8,133 bases of DNA. Source: DAOTXK01 sp034435395. GTDB lineage: Bacteria > Chloroflexota > Anaerolineae > Aggregatilineales > Ch27. Numbering within the stretch: position 1 is the stretch's first letter; each line of letters starts with the position of its first letter. A program made the translations under genes and the position numbers. The stretch spans positions 1 through 8,133 of the forward strand of contig DAOTXK010000269.1 in the NCBI GenBank assembly GCA_034435395.1. Direction: 5' to 3'. The notes below the pieces were generated by a model, which was not told where the DNA came from, ran no database searches, and worked only from the letters and a program-made list of their open reading frames with translations. Positions 5,204 through 8,133 of the stretch are shown here, one piece after another.

Positions 5204-6465
5204 AGGGTGGCCTCTCGGCTGTGCAGGATTCGGGCGATGCGCTTGATGATCACCTCGCTGATCTTGGCTTTGCTCATCAGTTCCACGCGCTGCTGGCTGC
5301 CGTCCGGGCCGATCATCACCACCCGGTTGGTATCGACTCCGAATCCCGAGTCGGTGGCCGAAATGTCGTTGGCGACGATCAGGTCCAGGCCCTTGGCCTT
5401 CAGCTTCTGGTAGGCGCTGGCCAGGAGCGCTTCGCTCTCCGCCGCGAAGCCCACGCGCACAATCGGGCAGCCGGTCCGTTCGCAGTAAGCCTTGACCTCC
5501 ATGAGGATATCCGGGTTCCGGACGAGCGTCAGCGTCAGCTTTTCGTCCGGGTCGGCTGACTTTTTGATCTTGTGCGCGGTCACCGTCGCCGGGCGGAAGT
5601 CGGCTACCGCGGCGGCCATGATCAACACATCGGCCTCCTCAAGCTGGGCCATGACGGCCTGCTGCATCTCTACGGCGGTGGTGACAGGGATGTGCCTGGC
5701 TCCGAACGGCACGGGCAGGCTGTCAACCGTGCTGACCAGGACGACATCCGCCCCGGCGTCGATGGCGGCCTGGGCCAGGGCGTAACCCTGCTTGCCGGTG
5801 GAGTGGTTGGTGATGTAGCGGATCGGGTCAAGCGACTCGCGCGTGCCCCCGGCAGTGACGATGACCCGGCGGCCAGCCAGCAGGCGGTTGCGGCCGAGGG
5901 CCTGGCGGATAGCGCCGACCAGGGTGGGGGTCTCCGGCAGACGCCCTTTGCCGACCAGGCCGGAGGCAAACCGCCCCACTTCCGGTTCGATCACGGTCAC
6001 TCCCCGGTCGCGGAGCAACTGGAGATTGGCCTGCGTCGCCGGATGCTCATACATGGCACCGTCCATCGCCGGGGCCACCAGGACCGGACAATGGACGGCC
6101 AGCGCCGTCACCGAGAGCAGGGTATCAGCCACTCCCTGGGCCAGCCTGGCGATGGTGTTGGCCGTGGCCGGGGCGATGATCAGCAATTCGGCCTGCTCAC
6201 CCAGCCGGACATGGGCGATGTGGGTCGGCATACTTTCGCAGCCTTCGATACCCCACATACTGGAATACACCGGGCGTCCGGTCACGGCCTGGAAAGTCAG
6301 CGGCGTGACAAATTTCTGGGCGGCCTGGGTCATGATCACGTCCACCAGCGCCCCGTACTGGGTGAGCTTGCTGGCCAGGTCAACGGCTTTGTACACGGCG
6401 ATGCTGCCCGTCACGCCCAGGAGGATACGTTTGTTTTCCAGCAGGGTGATTCGCTCTCGCAGCAT
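5191..6465 (-). CDS. coaBC: Bifunctional phosphopantothenoylcysteine decarboxylase / phosphopantothenate-cysteine ligase
   Basis: A 424-residue fusion, normal for CoaBC. The C-terminal CoaB domain (about 196-424) joins 4'-phosphopantothenate to cysteine; the N-terminal FMN-dependent CoaC domain (about 11-190) decarboxylates the product to 4'-phosphopantetheine. CoaC landmarks: RILLGVTGSIAVYKA, AHVRLGEQAELL (H85, equivalent of the catalytic His by alignment), IAPATANTIARLAQGVADTLL and APAMDGAMYEHPATQ. CoaB landmarks: VIVTAGGTRESLDPIRYITN (N220), HSTGKQGYALA, MAAAVADFRP, KIKK (about 299-302), LVRNPDIL, GFAAE, DLIVANDIS. The usual PAMN is PAMD here, and the flap Cys (normally ACG...GRM) is Ala in FASGLVGKGRL. 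I chose the ATG at 6465: 21 earlier in-frame codons from 6528 are not family-like and overlap the promoter at 6499-6528. The ribosome site is weak. The gene is convergent with coaX and 98 bp downstream of the GT gene. Confidence 0.96.
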   Translation of the reverse strand: MLRERITLLENKRILLGVTGSIAVYKAVDLASKLTQYGALVDVIMTQAAQKFVTPLTFQAVTGRPVYSSMWGIEGCESMPTHIAHVRLGEQAELLIIAPATANTIARLAQGVADTLLSVTALAVHCPVLVAPAMDGAMYEHPATQANLQLLRDRGVTVIEPEVGRFASGLVGKGRLPETPTLVGAIRQALGRNRLLAGRRVIVTAGGTRESLDPIRYITNHSTGKQGYALAQAAIDAGADVVLVSTVDSLPVPFGARHIPVTTAVEMQQAVMAQLEEADVLIMAAAVADFRPATVTAHKIKKSADPDEKLTLTLVRNPDILMEVKAYCERTGCPIVRVGFAAESEALLASAYQKLKAKGLDLIVANDISATDSGFGVDTNRVVMIGPDGSQQRVELMSKAKISEVIIKRIARILHSREATLRQP

Positions 6466-6498
6466 GGGTCCACTCACTTGGTGATGCCGGTTGTCTTT

Positions 6499-6528
6499 AT
6501 TGTACCCTTTTGGGGCGACCCGTGTCAT
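6499..6528 (-). promoter_or_regulatory. Strong sigma-70-type promoter of coaBC
   Basis: On the minus strand, ATGACA (6528-6523, five of six bases of TTGACA) lies 18 bp before TACAAT (6504-6499, five of six bases of TATAAT). The start would be near 6492, leaving a leader of about 27 nt to the ATG at 6465. This means coaBC need not depend on read-through from the upstream membrane-protein gene, and it excludes a translation start at 6528. Confidence 0.65.
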
Positions 6529-6563
6529 GCGGCGGGCGGTCCCTTCCTGCGGGGGAATGGCGC

Positions 6564-8133
6564 TCAGTCGCCCCCCACCACGGTGAGCGGCACGAAAAAC
6601 ATGTCCGTCCCCCGGTCCGTGATCAGGCGATCAAGAGTCTGGTAGTCATACAGGCCAATCGCCAGCCGGTAGGCCCCAGGCTCAAGGTTCTCCGGGAGGG
6701 TGAGGGTGGCATCAGGGCCGATGTAAAGTTCGGCGGGGTCGTCCCAGGTGAGCGTGGGACGCTGCGGCGAGGCTGGCGCGCCGTCATACTGGGTGATCAG
6801 GGTAAACGACGCGGCGGGGTAGAGGTGGACAAACAGCGAGTAGTTGGCCAGCGGCGGCGAGGGCCGCCTCCAGTATGGCCGAAAGGTCACCGTGCCGCCC
6901 GGAGGCAGGCGGTCGTCGCTCAGGTCATAGCCGACCAGGGCAATCTGATCGCCGAAGCGCACGTCAGCGCGGTGTTGGGGCGGCAGGATGCGGTAAAAGT
7001 GGATGGTTGAGCCGGTTACCCATTGGCTGTCGGTCAGCGTGTCGGGCACGGTCGTGGCCGGGAGTGTCTTGACCAGAGTCAGTTGATCGACAAAAGCATC
7101 CATCTCCGGCATGGTATTGTAGAGGTGCTGTCGGTCCCGCTCGCTCATGGCGAAGTAGGCGATGCCGCGCTCGGCGTATTCCTGGGGGGTGAAAGCTGCC
7201 GGGTTGTCTTCAAACCACCAGCCAAAAGGTTTGGTGCCGGTGTAGCCGCTCCAGGGCCGATTCCAGGTGTCCTCCAGCTCGCTGTTGCGGTGCATGAGGA
7301 TCAGCCCATCCATCGGGATGTTCACGTCCGCCCATTCCCAGAGGGTCTGCTTGTTGTGGGTGGGCATAAATTTGGCGATGACGGCTGCGTTGCCAGCCAT
7401 CATACCGGGCAGCAGGATGATCACCACGATGAGGGGGACGCTGGCGGTGAGCATGGAACGCCACCGCCGGTCAAGATTCGTCTCTGCTGCCCAGCGGCGG
7501 ATCGTCCAGACGATCTGGGCGATGCCAGCTCCCCAGAGCGGCAACAGGGCTATGGTCGTCGGCAGGACATGACGAATCTTGCCCTGCTCCAGACGGACCT
7601 GACTGAAGCTGGAGGCCAGGGCGATGCCCAGGAAGCTGTATGCCAGAAGGATGACGATCCACTTCGCATCGAGAGTGGGCCAGCGACGGCGGCGGCTGTA
7701 TAAAAAGGCGGCCATCGCTCCCGCCACGATCCCGAAGAACAGCGCGGCCCCGATGGGATAAATGGCGAAGCTCCAGTTGACGATGTTCCGGCTGGGCGCG
7801 GTGGCGAATTGCAGGCCCTCCGCGTGAAAGGTGTCGACTTCGCGGAGCGATAGAAACAAAGCGCCGTAGACAAACAGCAGATAGACGGCGGCGGCGATGG
7901 ACAGCGCCAGCTGAGCGGCGAGCCAGGGCCACGTGCGCTTCCAGTTGTGCCGCAGGAGCACGAGCGCGGCAAACCCCCAGGGCACCATCGCCTGGACGGG
8001 CCACGACTTGGTGTAGATCGCCAGAATACCCATCAACCAGCTGAGGTACAACCACCGGATGGATTTCCGGCGTCCGGCGCGGATCGCCGCCCCAATCGCC
8101 GCCGCGCACGCCAGGTAGAGGTAAGGGTCGGGT
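6564..8133 (-). CDS. GT39/ArnT-like polytopic membrane protein, N-terminus cut by window edge
   Basis: The last 522 residues of a larger protein; the frame is open to the right edge, so the true start lies outside. It begins inside the membrane domain (PDPYLYLACAAA ... LMGILAIYTKSWP), like the middle of PMT/ArnT-type glycosyltransferases of family 39, which use polyprenyl-linked sugars. In partial numbering, hydrophobic helices lie at about 28-60, 70-94, 119-145, 158-176, 188-211 (with KIRHVLPTTIALLPLW just before and within, a common GT39-type feature) and 228-247. A soluble stem follows (WEWADVNIPMDGLIL ... GIAYFAMSERDR), then a C-terminal beta-sandwich from about 393: FGDQIALVGYDLSDD, LPPGGTVTFRPYWRR, NYSLFVHLY, PTLTWDDP, LEPGAYRLAIGLYDY. 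That terminal domain recurs in Chloroflexota membrane glycosyltransferases (from memory). The catalytic acidic loops would be in the missing part. Same strand as coaBC, but coaBC has its own promoter. Confidence 0.82.
   Translation of the reverse strand, partial: PDPYLYLACAAAIGAAIRAGRRKSIRWLYLSWLMGILAIYTKSWPVQAMVPWGFAALVLLRHNWKRTWPWLAAQLALSIAAAVYLLFVYGALFLSLREVDTFHAEGLQFATAPSRNIVNWSFAIYPIGAALFFGIVAGAMAAFLYSRRRRWPTLDAKWIVILLAYSFLGIALASSFSQVRLEQGKIRHVLPTTIALLPLWGAGIAQIVWTIRRWAAETNLDRRWRSMLTASVPLIVVIILLPGMMAGNAAVIAKFMPTHNKQTLWEWADVNIPMDGLILMHRNSELEDTWNRPWSGYTGTKPFGWWFEDNPAAFTPQEYAERGIAYFAMSERDRQHLYNTMPEMDAFVDQLTLVKTLPATTVPDTLTDSQWVTGSTIHFYRILPPQHRADVRFGDQIALVGYDLSDDRLPPGGTVTFRPYWRRPSPPLANYSLFVHLYPAASFTLITQYDGAPASPQRPTLTWDDPAELYIGPDATLTLPENLEPGAYRLAIGLYDYQTLDRLITDRGTDMFFVPLTVVGGD

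Noticed and set aside
5572..6645. Plus-strand open frame of 357 codons
   Set aside because: It is antisense to coaBC, runs across its promoter and is rich in Gly, Arg, His and Gln with no recognisable motif.
7023..7703. Plus-strand open frame of 226 codons
   Set aside because: It is antisense to the GT39-like membrane protein, whose hydrophobic helices and C-terminal domain are clear.

Overview
The window is GC-rich DNA (roughly two thirds G+C by eye) that is almost fully coding. It carries seven protein-coding genes, two of them cut by the window edges. I found no RNA gene, insertion sequence, phage gene or CRISPR array. The best guess for the host is a member of the Chloroflexota, probably Anaerolineae-like. 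The reasons are the edge gene at the left (secreted, N-terminal cysteine motif, SH3-like domain, Pro/Thr-rich tail), the GT39-type membrane protein with a C-terminal beta-sandwich at the right, and the divergent CoaBC and CoaX active-site motifs. This assignment is inference, not proof.

Layout, left to right. (1) Positions 1-1257, minus strand: an exported SH3-like-domain protein whose C-terminus lies beyond the left edge. It has an extended -10 promoter at 1291-1299. (2) Positions 1258-1506: a divergent promoter region. Its plus-strand promoter (TTGACA, 18 bp, TATGCT) drives (3) a two-gene operon: an LsrG-like antibiotic-biosynthesis-monooxygenase (ABM) fold protein (1507-1815) and, 4 bp later, an iron-type alcohol dehydrogenase (1820-2971). 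(4) Positions 2972-3339: a stretch of about 370 bp with no convincing gene. It holds a possible degraded dispersed repeat and perhaps a decayed coding remnant. (5) Positions 3340-4323, minus strand: an S58/P1-family self-processing peptidase with a GTG start behind a perfect AGGAGG. It is divergent from (6) coaX (4420-5181, plus), a type III pantothenate kinase. (7) Positions 5191-6465, minus strand: coaBC, convergent with coaX and only 9 bp from it, with its own strong promoter. (8) Positions 6564-8133, minus strand: the C-terminal part of a GT39/ArnT-like polytopic membrane protein.

Functional theme: coaX and coaBC together supply the first three steps from pantothenate to 4'-phosphopantetheine. 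CoaX makes 4'-phosphopantothenate, and CoaB then CoaC convert it. The neighbouring P1 peptidase belongs to a family that includes beta-aminopeptidases. These can release beta-alanine, a pantothenate building block, so a metabolic link is possible but speculative. The ABM/iron-ADH pair looks like a small carbonyl or oxygenated-carbon catabolic module of unknown substrate.

The most interesting observations are residue-level. CoaBC lacks two classical decarboxylase-domain active-site residues (PAMN is PAMD, and the conserved flap Cys is Ala). CoaX departs from the GADR and GGAIxPG motifs. The iron-ADH has Gln in place of one metal-binding His. I see no clearly new multi-gene system here.
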